Part shown: positions 1-8,603 of the stretch, one piece after another
Layout of the letters: every line of letters starts with the position of its first letter
How positions within the stretch are numbered: the stretch's first letter is position 1
Assembly: GCA_024243835.1 (NCBI GenBank)
Contig: JALPMN010000629.1
Span: forward strand, 1 to 45,364
Source of the DNA: Enteropsectra breve
Taxonomy: Eukaryota; Microsporidia
Direction of reading: 5' to 3'
Length of the DNA: 45,364 nucleotides
Program-made: the position numbers and the translations under genes
The notes under the pieces: generated by a model
Told to the model about the DNA's origin: nothing
The model's database searches: none
The model's input: only the letters and a program-made list of their open reading frames with translations

Positions 1-2709
1 GCTCATAGATACGAGACAGAAGGTGGCACGGGGGCAAACTTCCAGACGAAAGATCTAAATACACACGGGTTGCGCGAGGAGGAAAATTCTAGGACCAGTG
101 CACCAACGAGCTTTCTAGAGCTGTTTGTTAACCGAGTGCCCTTTGAGTATCCTCTTAAAAAATACAAGATACGCAAAACACAGCACGAGCCCCTTGCGTA
201 TGAGATAGATGATGGACACAAGTTTAGGAATACTGTTTCTTTTACCAAAAACAACCAGACAAATCTCCAGACGATAGGAAATGGAAAATCTTCATCAATG
301 CGGAATATCCTCAAAAAGAGGAAGCAGGATGCCGAAGTCATAAAAGAATTTAGTAAGTTGGCTCCCAAGGAAAAGGTAGACAGGCAGCAGTGCCCCATAA
401 GCACGATAGAATGGGAGGAAAATGTCGAGCAGTGGGATGGAAGTGCAGCCGATGTTGAGAACCATCCAATGGATGAGAATTCAATATATGAGCCGGTACA
501 AATGGTGGAGTATGTAAATTCACTTCTTTCAACAAACTGGGAAAAGAATATTTTTTATGACAAGAAAACAAAAATCAATGAGCACATTACGCTTTACATT
601 GATGATCCAAACCTTATTTTTGAAAAAATTGAAGAAAAGAAAAACAGGAAGAAAAGCAGGAAGAGCTATTTGGACCAGACGAGTAAAAATAAATATAACA
701 TCAGCAACGACAAGTACTATCAAAATGAGGGGCGCAAGGCCTCTCTGGGAAGCTTTGGTGTGCAGCATTCTGTTCCTGCACTGCGGCTTGAGGATAAGTA
801 TTACAGGATAAACATTGCAAAAGAAGATCTTGGGCTTATACGGAGGCCTGCCTTGGCATTGGCAACCAAGGAATATCCGTTTAGTGCAAGTAAAACGCCG
901 CAGCTTGATACAAGGGAGGTACAGCAGAATCAGAATCCCGTCAAAACAAAACATCCGAAGAGAATCGATGAGTACGCGACAGAAAACACCGGCCAGTATC
1001 TGCGGAAGGCAAGTGAAATCACACTCGCTGACAGTTCTCAGTTTTTTCTTGTGGAATACATTGAGGAAAGCCCACTCTTCATAATCAAGCCAGGCATGGT
1101 TTCCTTGTTCAACAAATACTATCGAAAAATAGACACGGGAGATGACGCACAGTGTCCTGATGCCATCGTCCTTGAAAATGAGGAGGCTGATCCCTTTTTT
1201 GGATTTGGAAAAATAAAGCCAGGGACTGTGCAGCAGGTGATTACCAACAATCTCTACTCTGCGCCGGTAGTTGAGCACCAGACAAACCTGTTTCTATGCA
1301 TCGCAGCCAACGAGACACTGGTATGCAGGCCAGCGAAATCAATATTCTTGGCAGGCCAGCAATTCCCGAAAGAAGAGGTGTTTGCGCCACACTCCAGGAA
1401 ACTAAACCAGTTCTGCAAGGACAGGCTGAAAGTGGCAGCTCACCGTGCGTTTGGGAAAGGAAGACCGCTATTAATGTCGGAGCTGGACCGGGCATTTCCA
1501 TACTTTTCAGAAGGAAGCAAAAGAAAGTGGCTTAAAGAATATGCAGACTGCGTAAAGCGCGGGCGCGACAATGTTTGGGTGCTGAAAGAAACGTATCCCA
1601 TTCTTGGTGAAGAAGACATTCGCAAGCTCATAACCCCTGAAAATATAGTTCAATATGAAAGTATGCTGATTGAGGAAAAGAAGATGCAGAGCTTGGGCTT
1701 TAGGTGTGTGGAAAGCGAGGAGGATGAGCGTGATGACAGATACGCACCCAGCTGGGTTCTTAGCAGAAATTTTGTCAATGCAGTGAGTGGCAGAGGGCTC
1801 TTAGAGATTACGAGTAGAAATGAAGACACAAAATCAAGTGTGGCAGAAGGAAACAAAAGCTATGATGCATGCACTATGCTTTTCAATTACCGTAAAATAA
1901 AATTGAAAAAAGGAAATGAGGCTGAAAATAGAAAAATTATGAGTGAGCACCAGGCCACCTATAAGGAAAGAATCGGCTGTGTATGGAAAAATCAGATAAA
2001 CTTTATATCACAAACAAAGCCTTCTTATGCCAAAACTGCCAAAAGCAATGAGAAGGCGCCTGAAAACACCGATGGCAAAAGAACCCTGAGAATCAAAAGG
2101 ACCTACACGGATGACGGTGGCAGCACTACCGTTAAGTACGAAACTTTGGGGGATGAGCTTTTGATCAAGGCATACTTGAAGGCGAAGAAGAAGGGAAATG
2201 AAAAAAAATCATCTCTCGTCTGCTCAAACTGTGGCCAAGCGGGGCACATGAAAACCAACAAGTCCTGCCCTAAATATGCAAATAATTTTGTGGGAAGCAC
2301 CAAGCGGGTGGAAAATGACAAAAAGAGGGCACGGATTTATTTACAGGATGCGATGAACAAACTGCTGTCATCATTTGTTGCAATTCCCTTCTCAAGTGCA
2401 TTTCACAGGCCAGTCTCCGCTAAAAAGTTTCCCAAATACGCACTTATTGTTAAGAATCCAATTGACTTTTCGGCAATTAGAGCCAATATTAGAAATGGAA
2501 ACTACAAAAGCTTCTTGGCTTTTAGCGATGCCTTTAAGCTCATGCGTGACAACTGTATCTTGTATAACGGGGAAAATCATAGCCTAACTGAAATAGCCAA
2601 GACTATTGTTAAAAAGCTTGATGACTTTTATGCGGAGCATGCAGAGCAGCTCACTTCAGCTGAACAGATGCTAAACGATACAAGTGAAAACAAAAATGAT
2701 GGTGAATAA
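1..2709 (+). CDS. TAF1: TFIID subunit TAF1, 5'-truncated by the window, with zinc knuckle and one bromodomain
   Basis: The largest TFIID subunit, a nuclear scaffold of the RNA polymerase II pre-initiation complex. The frame is open from base 1, so the true start lies upstream and 902 residues are visible. Seen in order (numbering from base 1): an acidic segment with IEWEENVEQWDGS like the WExxxxWD motif of TAF1; the TAF1 core (DUF3591-type) at about 350-565, containing FIIKPGMVSLFNKYYR, FGKIKPGTV, NNLYSAPVVEHQTN and RPAKSIFLAGQ; a zinc knuckle with C741, C744, H749 and C756; and a bromodomain at about 780-880 with KNPIDF and the acetyl-lysine-binding Asn in CILYNGENHS. Family knowledge: animal TAF1 has two bromodomains, plant TAF1 one, and the budding-yeast protein none (Bdf1 substitutes). 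A convergent small gene lies downstream. Confidence 0.93.
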   Translation, partial: AHRYETEGGTGANFQTKDLNTHGLREEENSRTSAPTSFLELFVNRVPFEYPLKKYKIRKTQHEPLAYEIDDGHKFRNTVSFTKNNQTNLQTIGNGKSSSMRNILKKRKQDAEVIKEFSKLAPKEKVDRQQCPISTIEWEENVEQWDGSAADVENHPMDENSIYEPVQMVEYVNSLLSTNWEKNIFYDKKTKINEHITLYIDDPNLIFEKIEEKKNRKKSRKSYLDQTSKNKYNISNDKYYQNEGRKASLGSFGVQHSVPALRLEDKYYRINIAKEDLGLIRRPALALATKEYPFSASKTPQLDTREVQQNQNPVKTKHPKRIDEYATENTGQYLRKASEITLADSSQFFLVEYIEESPLFIIKPGMVSLFNKYYRKIDTGDDAQCPDAIVLENEEADPFFGFGKIKPGTVQQVITNNLYSAPVVEHQTNLFLCIAANETLVCRPAKSIFLAGQQFPKEEVFAPHSRKLNQFCKDRLKVAAHRAFGKGRPLLMSELDRAFPYFSEGSKRKWLKEYADCVKRGRDNVWVLKETYPILGEEDIRKLITPENIVQYESMLIEEKKMQSLGFRCVESEEDERDDRYAPSWVLSRNFVNAVSGRGLLEITSRNEDTKSSVAEGNKSYDACTMLFNYRKIKLKKGNEAENRKIMSEHQATYKERIGCVWKNQINFISQTKPSYAKTAKSNEKAPENTDGKRTLRIKRTYTDDGGSTTVKYETLGDELLIKAYLKAKKKGNEKKSSLVCSNCGQAGHMKTNKSCPKYANNFVGSTKRVENDKKRARIYLQDAMNKLLSSFVAIPFSSAFHRPVSAKKFPKYALIVKNPIDFSAIRANIRNGNYKSFLAFSDAFKLMRDNCILYNGENHSLTEIAKTIVKKLDDFYAEHAEQLTSAEQMLNDTSENKNDGE

Positions 2710-2710
2710 A
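2705..2710 (+). terminator. Poly(A) signal AATAAA overlapping the TAF1 stop
   Basis: The sequence GAATAAAAT contains the stop codon TAA at 2707-2709 inside an AATAAA hexamer. The same arrangement recurs at four other genes in the window, which supports it as a functional 3'-end signal and implies a very short 3' UTR. Confidence 0.55.
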
Positions 2711-3336
2711 ATATTTATTTTAGCCATCTAACGTATTGCTTCAAAAGGATCCATTCTTTTGGTTTAACTGATTTCCTTTTATATTTCAAACACACACATT
2801 CTTGGTATAAAACCAGTGTGGACAGCCAACACACATTAATAAAGAGGCGGCGGAAAGCAAAGCGCGCTGCGTATGCTAAGGGCGAATCCCTAAAAGTTTA
2901 CTGTGAGACGATTTGAGTAAACTAAGTTTTTTTATTGGTATAAAAACAAGTAAGAAAGGAAAACAAAAAGTAGCTCATTTAGCCAAAGCTAATGAATGGT
3001 AACTCGTTTGTGTAAGATAAAAAATAAAGTAGAAGTTAATTTATGCGCTTGAAGTCTTTAAGCATTTAAACAGGTAAAATCAGTTTATTTTTAACCACGA
3101 ATTCTTATCATTTATTCTGTAAGATGAATCACTTGGCATAAAAGAGTATAATATTATAATATCCACTATTTAAACTTATCCAATAATCTATTTATTTAGA
3201 TGGCCGTACGCGATTACGTGCATCCGGAAACTTTGGAGTACTGTTTAAAATGCCACTGATGCTACCACAAGCGCGTCACTAGTAACATTCTGAGCAAAGA
3301 AGAAAGAATAGAATTTAGTGGCGTCTAGTTCTTTGT
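2710..3336. other. Spacer between convergent genes, holding an ncRNA candidate
   Basis: AT-rich and without a convincing ORF. Its only notable content is a richer segment at about 2838-2925, flanked by TATAAAA at 2806-2812 and a run of seven T at 2927-2933, described separately as a possible small RNA gene. Confidence 0.6.
2836..2933 (+). ncRNA. Candidate small Pol III-type RNA gene of unknown class
   Basis: A TATAAAA box at 2806-2812 lies about 25-30 bases before a segment visibly richer in G and C than the spacer around it. That segment ends in T7 at 2927-2933, like a Pol III terminator. Inside is AGGGCGAATCC (2879-2889), which matches 8 of 11 positions of the B-box consensus GGTTCGAATCC and can form a short AGGG/CCCT hairpin, plus the palindrome AGCGCGCT. 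A canonical tRNA cloverleaf does not form, and no U6 ACAGAGA core is present. The boundaries are guesses from the TATA and T-run spacing. Confidence 0.25.
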
Positions 3337-3337
3337 T

Positions 3338-3595
3338 TTATTTTCTTGCGCCTCTGGTTTTCCTCTGTGATTTTTTTGGGCCAGTAGAGAACTCGTCTAA
3401 GAGGCAGCTACGGCTCTTGGTATTGTTGTACTCAAGCATTTGCGAAAATTTCAAATACTCTTTCATTTCTTCCCCATTCAGTATGTCGGCGTATATCGCA
3501 TCATCTCCTTCGAGGCCCATCTTATTCAGTTTTTCTATTGTCTTGCTGTTGAGATATTTTGTCAATGTTGTCTCAGACATATTTTTTGTGAACAT
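3338..3595 (-). CDS. Small basic-tailed protein, 85 aa, unknown
   Basis: An 85-residue hydrophilic protein beginning MFTKNMSETTLTK and ending in a strongly basic tail, KKSQRKTRGARK. The middle looks helical and charged (GEEMKEYLKFSQML). I do not recognise the family; the tail would suit an RNA- or ribosome-associated protein, but that is only inference. Two features support it as a real gene. CACCCATATG puts a CCC element two bases before the first ATG, as at several strong genes here, and AATAAA overlaps its TAA stop (3337-3342). An in-frame second Met at 3580 is an alternative start. The opposite strand also has an open frame, but it encodes an implausible hydrophobic mixture. Confidence 0.6.
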   Translation of the reverse strand: MFTKNMSETTLTKYLNSKTIEKLNKMGLEGDDAIYADILNGEEMKEYLKFSQMLEYNNTKSRSCLLDEFSTGPKKSQRKTRGARK

Positions 3596-4011
3596 ATGGG
3601 TGAATTCACAAAATTATATTATTTTCAACACCACACCGCGAGTTATCAGCATTTATTTTCTCTATGCACGCCATTATGATGTATGCAGCACCTTTTATTA
3701 AGGCCTAATTCGACCTTTATTGCTATATTCTTCTTTTACTTGTTTACAGTATGAAGCAAAGCATGGCACCCGAGCATTCATTAAAACATAATTATAAGAA
3801 GACTACTAAAGAACAGTGCACTGCGCATTTTCTTAATATGCTGGGGCAACACATAAAAATAAAGAGCCGATGCAGAACAAAGCTATAAATAGCGTGCCTG
3901 GGTACAAACACAAAAGTAGATTGTATGACATGATTAAAAACTTGTAGGGCCACAAAACTAAAAAGATTTATTTTGATTAACAATCAGCGCCAATTTCCAA
4001 CTTAAACATTC
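3596..4011. other. Spacer between two tandem minus-strand genes
   Basis: AT-rich with no convincing ORF or RNA gene. On the minus strand it holds AATAAA about 45 bases after the stop of the 772-aa gene (near 3964), a likely 3'-end signal, and the CCC start element of the small gene at its other end. Confidence 0.5.
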
Positions 4012-6330
4012 TTACCAGTGCGCATTAAATGCATCTGTGCGGTCTTTTTTTGATTGAGACTTGCTATTTTTCTTATTAGGAGAGGTCTGCATTCGGTTGT
4101 CGTTCATTGCCAAGTCCATTCCAAAGTCATCATCTATTACTATCGATTGTGAACGCGGTTTTGGTGAATGAGTGCTGATCCCCTGGCCTGAGTTTTCACA
4201 CAAATATTCAGTAGGAAGCCTGTAGTACTGTGATGGCTTAATCTCCTTCAGCTCATGAACAACAGGTGTTTTTCCAAAGCCCAGCTCATGTCTGCACTTC
4301 TTGGGATTTTCTTCATATTCTGATGACTTTCTTTTTCCGACTACTTCCTTCGAAAGCTCTTCACCGAAAGCATCACATTCTTGCGAACTCGTCTCTGACT
4401 CTGGGAAATATATGACGGGCCTTTCCCCAGGCAGCGGAGACTCGCAGCTTGAGTAGTATCCGTTTTCATCTGAAAGATACTTGTCATTTTCCAAAAACAG
4501 CTTATAGTCCCCTGTTCGTTCAACGACATGCCTTTTGCTCTGCATTTCTCTTTCGTGTCCCCCACGCATCAGTTTCTCTTTTGGCAACGCGTATTCTTTT
4601 TCCTCGCTAGAGTCCTCATCATCTTGGGCCTTGTCCATTTTCATGGGTCCAGAATATATTTTTGAATGTAATTTTTTTTTCTCCAAATTGCTTTTTGAAG
4701 TGCATTCATCGTAAAAGTAGCCAGCATTTCTATAGTCTGGAACTTTCTCTATTTTTTTGTGTTGTTTCCACTCGGCATTATGGCTGCCTTCTCTTCTAGA
4801 TTGGAAAATAATACCATGACCGCCTTTTTGGGGGCTCATCCATGGCCGTTCTCTTTTCTGTTGGCCTGTGTGTGCATTGCAGTTATTTTCTTGAATGAAA
4901 TTTGTCTGTGTTAGCTCCGAATGGGTGTCAATATCAAAATTGTTCACCTCTGATGAGTTTAGCATTTCGTTTGAATCCATGTTGCTGTAGCTGGAGCAGC
5001 AGGGGCAGTTTTTCGTGGCTCCATAAACATCCTCGATCTGCTCTCTGCCTTCTCTTCTATAGTCTCTGTGTTTGTTATCAGCACTGCTGCATCTGCTAGC
5101 ATTGTAAGGCTGCCTGCGAGTTGAAGAAGAGTCACATTCATAGATTTTATTTGGATATCCATGTGCTCCATTATAAGGGGGATAGTAGCTGCTGCACTCT
5201 GAATCTTCACTCTCATAAGGTGTGCTTTTTCTTATATGATCTGCCTGATGTTCATAGAAGTGATCAGCTTGAAATGAGTTTCTATATAAATTGGAGCGAT
5301 CTTTTAAATGCAAATTGTGATTCCCATGACACAAACCGTCTGAATCCTCAGTACTGAAGCTGTTCGGCTGGTTGTATCCAGAGCTTGTGGTAATTAATGG
5401 GCTATGGCTTGTATGATAATCGAAATTCTTCATTGGTTGTCTGCTGTTGTGCGCTCGTTGTGAGTTGTAAAATTCATTATCTGTCCGCTGCACTCTCCCC
5501 CTGCATATGTTGCGCTTAGTTTCATGTCGTGCAGTTTGCAGGCTGCAGGCTGCACATTTTTTCCCATACAAATGATTGTCTTGCATGTTTTTCATCTGCA
5601 TATCTTGCTGCTTTCTGCCTTCTGCGTACATGTATTCACCATCCATGGAGCTGGATGAAATACTGCCATCATATCCTGATATGTATGAACAGTCAATCAG
5701 GGGATTTCTCTGCATGCTGCCAGTGCTCTTGGGCCTGCAGCCATGTGCATCGCTTGAAACAAAAGAGTTGTCAAACCCGATATTTTTGAGATTAATAGCT
5801 TTAGGAGTACCAGCCACCACACTTAAGCATTTCATTTCATGGAGAATAGAAGAAATAACGGGATTAGTCTTTTTGTCCAAATAATCCGTATAAATCTCAT
5901 AATTCAAGCTCCAGCCATCATCGGTACGCAAAAAAAGCCTATTTCTGCCAAGGCACTGATATGCAAGATCATAGCTGTCCTCATCGGGCACCATGCAGCG
6001 CAATTCGCAGTGCTTCACTTTGTTTTCATGACTTGTTAGAAACCGTTCAATCAGCAACTGAGATAGCCCCTTCCCCTCATTCCTTGGCGTAAATTTGAGC
6101 TGCATTGTGTGATACATAATTTTGGTCGTTTCTGACAAAACTTGATACGAACTGATTCTGTGGCCAGCTACAGAAACTTCACCATTGTTCACAACAATAA
6201 TCCATAGCTTTTCTATGCAGGAATAAAAAAATGTTGTAAATATGGCACCATCGTATATGCAGAAATATCTCAGAGTTGCATGGACTTTGTATGTGGCGGT
6301 AGAAAGTTTTGCAGAGCAAGTTGTAATCAT
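4012..6330 (-). CDS. Large low-complexity orphan protein, 772 aa, with a folded N-terminal domain
   Basis: Not recognised. Residues 1 to about 165 look like a globular domain of beta-strand-like hydrophobic segments, including the stretches RYFCIYDGAIFTTFFYSCIE, KLWIIVVNNGEVSVAGHRIS and MQLKFTPRNEGKGLSQLLIE. The remaining 600 residues are polar and rich in Ser, Asn, Tyr, His, Glu and Lys, with CAAC and CPCC cysteine pairs, acidic patches such as DDEDSSEEKEY, and an acidic SIVIDDDFGMDL segment near a basic C-terminus; they are probably disordered. No signal peptide or membrane segment is seen. The start is the ATG at 6328-6330, preceded by AAAATTTT; the frame is open slightly further up but without an ATG. 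The layout (folded head, long charged tail) suits a nuclear scaffold or regulator, but this is speculation. Confidence 0.8.
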   Translation of the reverse strand: MITTCSAKLSTATYKVHATLRYFCIYDGAIFTTFFYSCIEKLWIIVVNNGEVSVAGHRISSYQVLSETTKIMYHTMQLKFTPRNEGKGLSQLLIERFLTSHENKVKHCELRCMVPDEDSYDLAYQCLGRNRLFLRTDDGWSLNYEIYTDYLDKKTNPVISSILHEMKCLSVVAGTPKAINLKNIGFDNSFVSSDAHGCRPKSTGSMQRNPLIDCSYISGYDGSISSSSMDGEYMYAEGRKQQDMQMKNMQDNHLYGKKCAACSLQTARHETKRNICRGRVQRTDNEFYNSQRAHNSRQPMKNFDYHTSHSPLITTSSGYNQPNSFSTEDSDGLCHGNHNLHLKDRSNLYRNSFQADHFYEHQADHIRKSTPYESEDSECSSYYPPYNGAHGYPNKIYECDSSSTRRQPYNASRCSSADNKHRDYRREGREQIEDVYGATKNCPCCSSYSNMDSNEMLNSSEVNNFDIDTHSELTQTNFIQENNCNAHTGQQKRERPWMSPQKGGHGIIFQSRREGSHNAEWKQHKKIEKVPDYRNAGYFYDECTSKSNLEKKKLHSKIYSGPMKMDKAQDDEDSSEEKEYALPKEKLMRGGHEREMQSKRHVVERTGDYKLFLENDKYLSDENGYYSSCESPLPGERPVIYFPESETSSQECDAFGEELSKEVVGKRKSSEYEENPKKCRHELGFGKTPVVHELKEIKPSQYYRLPTEYLCENSGQGISTHSPKPRSQSIVIDDDFGMDLAMNDNRMQTSPNKKNSKSQSKKDRTDAFNAHW

Positions 6331-6347
6331 AAGGAGAAAATTTTTCT
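6331..6347 (-). promoter_or_regulatory. AAAAATTTT start-proximal element
   Basis: On the minus strand AGAAAAATTTTCTCCTT directly precedes the ATG of the 772-aa gene. It belongs to the AAATTT family of elements found 5-30 bases upstream of many starts in this window. Confidence 0.45.
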
Positions 6348-6903
6348 GTTGCAAATATTTAGTAAAAAGTGTGACAAAAATCTGATGCTAAGCAGAGCAA
6401 GTAGCAACGCATCACTCAACAGATGCTGAAAGTGCATACACTGCTTTATAGATGTCTTCCTTTAATATATATAAAAATAATCTTAGAGAACACGCCAATG
6501 GACAATGATGAAAGCTAATTGATTAAGAGCATTAAGATGCACATGCATATCACAAGAAATAAAATATGCAACAAAAATTTTACAGTGATTTATCATTTTC
6601 AAAAATTTACAAAATTTTTAGGCAAAATTTTGTTCTATTTTTTGATTTAAAGCGTGGAGCTGTGCCATGATTAAAGCGTCACATGTAAAATGGATCTTTC
6701 ATGTCTAATTAGGATCTTATTATGCATTGTGACATTTACTCGCGGTGCTCTGCATATGCATGCTGAGGATTGCTTCACATAAAAAATACTATATGGCCAA
6801 TTGATTCTCATGACCGTGGTGCTTCGCACAGAAAAACAACGTTAGTATTAAATCCAGCTCGTTTTACAAAACTCTGTGCTTCTAAAAGTAAGAATGGCTA
6901 TAT
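6348..6903. other. Spacer without a recognised gene
   Basis: AT-rich intergenic sequence between the RRP3 3' end and the upstream region of the 772-aa gene. It holds short poly-A/T tracts such as AAAATTTT near 6577 and 6625 but no ORF or RNA structure that I can support. Confidence 0.5.
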
Positions 6904-8079
6904 TTAATTATTTTTTGAATTTAGTTTTTTTCCGATATTTTTAAAAGTCTCTATGCATTGCTGGTCAACTGTCACCAGTGTTTCAGACATGGAGATGCTT
7001 CTTTTCAGAGCATACTCTATCTTTTGCAACTGAACAATATCATACTGCGATATGATATTAACAGCCCTTCCGTGTTTGCCCGCTCTTGCTGTCCTTCCAA
7101 TTCTGTGTGTATAGTTTTTAGACGTTTGCGGCAGATCATAATTTATCACCATGTCTACCTCTGGAATATCAAGGCCTCTTCCGGCCAAGTCTGTTGACAC
7201 CAGTATACCATCAGCGGAGTTTCTGTACTCTGCAAGCGTGCTTTCTCTTGTGGGCTGAGACATGTTTCCGTTGAGCGCAAATACCGCAACGCCGTACGCC
7301 TTTAAAAATTCTGATATTTTCTCTGTCATTGTGCACATTCCCACAAAAACAATGGCCTTTACACCTGCACTTTCTTTCAAAATTGACAAGAGCACCGGTG
7401 CCTTGTTCTGCTCAGGCACAAAAACGATTTTTTCATCAAGCAATTCCAGGGCGCTGTTCCCAGAAGTGACATCAACTATTTTCGGATCTCTCATGAAAAG
7501 CTTCGCCAATCGCTCAACCTTTTCAGTAATTGTTGCTGTGTACATAAGCACCTGGTTTTTGCACTTCAGCTTCTTATACAAAACTTCAAGCTCTGTTATA
7601 AAATCATTTTCGAAAAATCTATCGGCCTCATCAAAAACAATCTTTCTTATTTTTTCGATTCTAAAATTCTTGGTCTTTTCGATGTGTTTGATTATTCTTC
7701 CGGGAGTGCCGATAATGATATGTGGCTTAGAGTTAATCATATTTACCTGAGGTGTTAGAGGCTCTCCACCGACGAGCAGTGCGTGTCTTATCTCTAAGGA
7801 CTCAAACATCTTGACAACCTCAGCAATCTGCTGGGCAAGCTCACGTGTTGGGGCCAATATCATGCCATAAAATGTTTTCTTTGTTTTTAATATTTGGCTT
7901 ACCAACGGGATGATGAACGACAGTGTTTTTCCAGTACCCGTTTTGGACACCCCAATAACATCCTGGCCAGCTATCGCCATTTTGATTGTTTTCTCTTGTA
8001 TTTCAGTCATTCTTTCGAGTTCATTTTTACGCAAGAGAGCGACAACTTCCGGCTCTATTTTTATTTCTTCGAATTTCAT
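6904..8079 (-). CDS. RRP3: DEAD-box RNA helicase, Rrp3/DDX47 type
   Basis: A 391-aa ATP-dependent RNA helicase. Seen motifs: Q-motif-like MTEIQEKTI (about 24-32); motif I SKTGTGKT (45-52); PTRELA (77-82); TPGR (125-128); DEAD (150-153); TAT in place of SAT as motif III (181-183); then STDLAGRGLD and HRIGRTARAG. The C-terminal HRIGRTARAGKHGRAVN and ISQYDIVQLQKIE resemble Rrp3/DDX47, which acts in nucleolar 18S rRNA maturation; other nucleolar DEAD proteins are less similar from memory. It is near minimal length, with no extensions. The start is the ATG at 8077-8079, where the family homology begins (KFEEIKIEPEVVALL). An upstream in-frame ATG would add a non-family hydrophobic segment and is rejected. 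The AAATTTTTGTG element upstream is shared with PSF1. Confidence 0.85.
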   Translation of the reverse strand: MKFEEIKIEPEVVALLRKNELERMTEIQEKTIKMAIAGQDVIGVSKTGTGKTLSFIIPLVSQILKTKKTFYGMILAPTRELAQQIAEVVKMFESLEIRHALLVGGEPLTPQVNMINSKPHIIIGTPGRIIKHIEKTKNFRIEKIRKIVFDEADRFFENDFITELEVLYKKLKCKNQVLMYTATITEKVERLAKLFMRDPKIVDVTSGNSALELLDEKIVFVPEQNKAPVLLSILKESAGVKAIVFVGMCTMTEKISEFLKAYGVAVFALNGNMSQPTRESTLAEYRNSADGILVSTDLAGRGLDIPEVDMVINYDLPQTSKNYTHRIGRTARAGKHGRAVNIISQYDIVQLQKIEYALKRSISMSETLVTVDQQCIETFKNIGKKLNSKNN

Positions 8080-8088
8080 GACGGCAAG

Positions 8089-8104
8089 CCACAAAAATTT
8101 TACT
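8089..8104 (-). promoter_or_regulatory. AAATTTTTGTG element upstream of RRP3
   Basis: The minus strand reads AAAATTTTTGTGGCTTGCC before the RRP3 ATG. This is nearly the same as the element before PSF1 (AAATTTTTGTGTTGGCCC) and related to the yeast RRPE core AAAAATTTT. Confidence 0.5.
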
Positions 8105-8603
8105 AAATAATGCACATAATGATGCAGCAGTGCAATTAAAAAATTGCTCTGAAAAAGATGCATTGAAACGTATAAATGCATGTACTCTCTATACTTGAAT
8201 AGCACAATACTTAGCTAGTATTTTAAGTTTGCGAATATTAGTGCTCTTTTTGTGATATTTCTTACTTCCCGATGAAAAATATCCACTGGCTTTCTAATAT
8301 GCCTTTAATAACATGCTCTCAGGTTATGGGAAAGATTTTAAGAATACAGAGACTATATTGTTCGAAAATATACAAAAAATGCTGGTACATATAGACTTTA
8401 AAATAGGCGAGAAAAAGGAATAATACGAACATGCTTTTGTTTTAAAATTTAATTATATTTTCACATTTTCTCTAATTTTGTCATTAGACCCAGTTGCATG
8501 TTTATTTTCCATCTATCTATAACTCTTTTTTGTTACTTCAGAGATGTAATTAGTCCTTCTATTCTTATTGCTCATAGCATGCGGTGCATGCCAGACATCT
8601 ATG
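8105..8603. other. Spacer without a recognised gene
   Basis: AT-rich. A TACAGAGAC string near 8346 recalls the U6 ACAGAGA box but lacks the other U6 core elements. Nothing else is supported. Confidence 0.5.

Noticed and set aside
2838..2900. tRNA-like segment with CGAATCC
   Set aside because: The T-arm lacks TTC at the loop start, one stem pair fails, and no complementary acceptor or anticodon arm can be drawn.
3318..3701. Plus-strand ORF over the 85-aa gene
   Set aside because: It lacks an ATG at its 5' end and encodes an implausible hydrophobic mixture that is the antisense shadow of the minus-strand gene.
7262..7750. Long plus-strand frame opposite RRP3
   Set aside because: Antisense shadow of a conserved helicase; Ser/Phe/Ile-rich composition with no family resemblance.
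8340..8365. U6-like TACAGAGA string
   Set aside because: None of the other U6 core elements (AGC triad, internal stem-loop) follow, and there is no T-run terminator.
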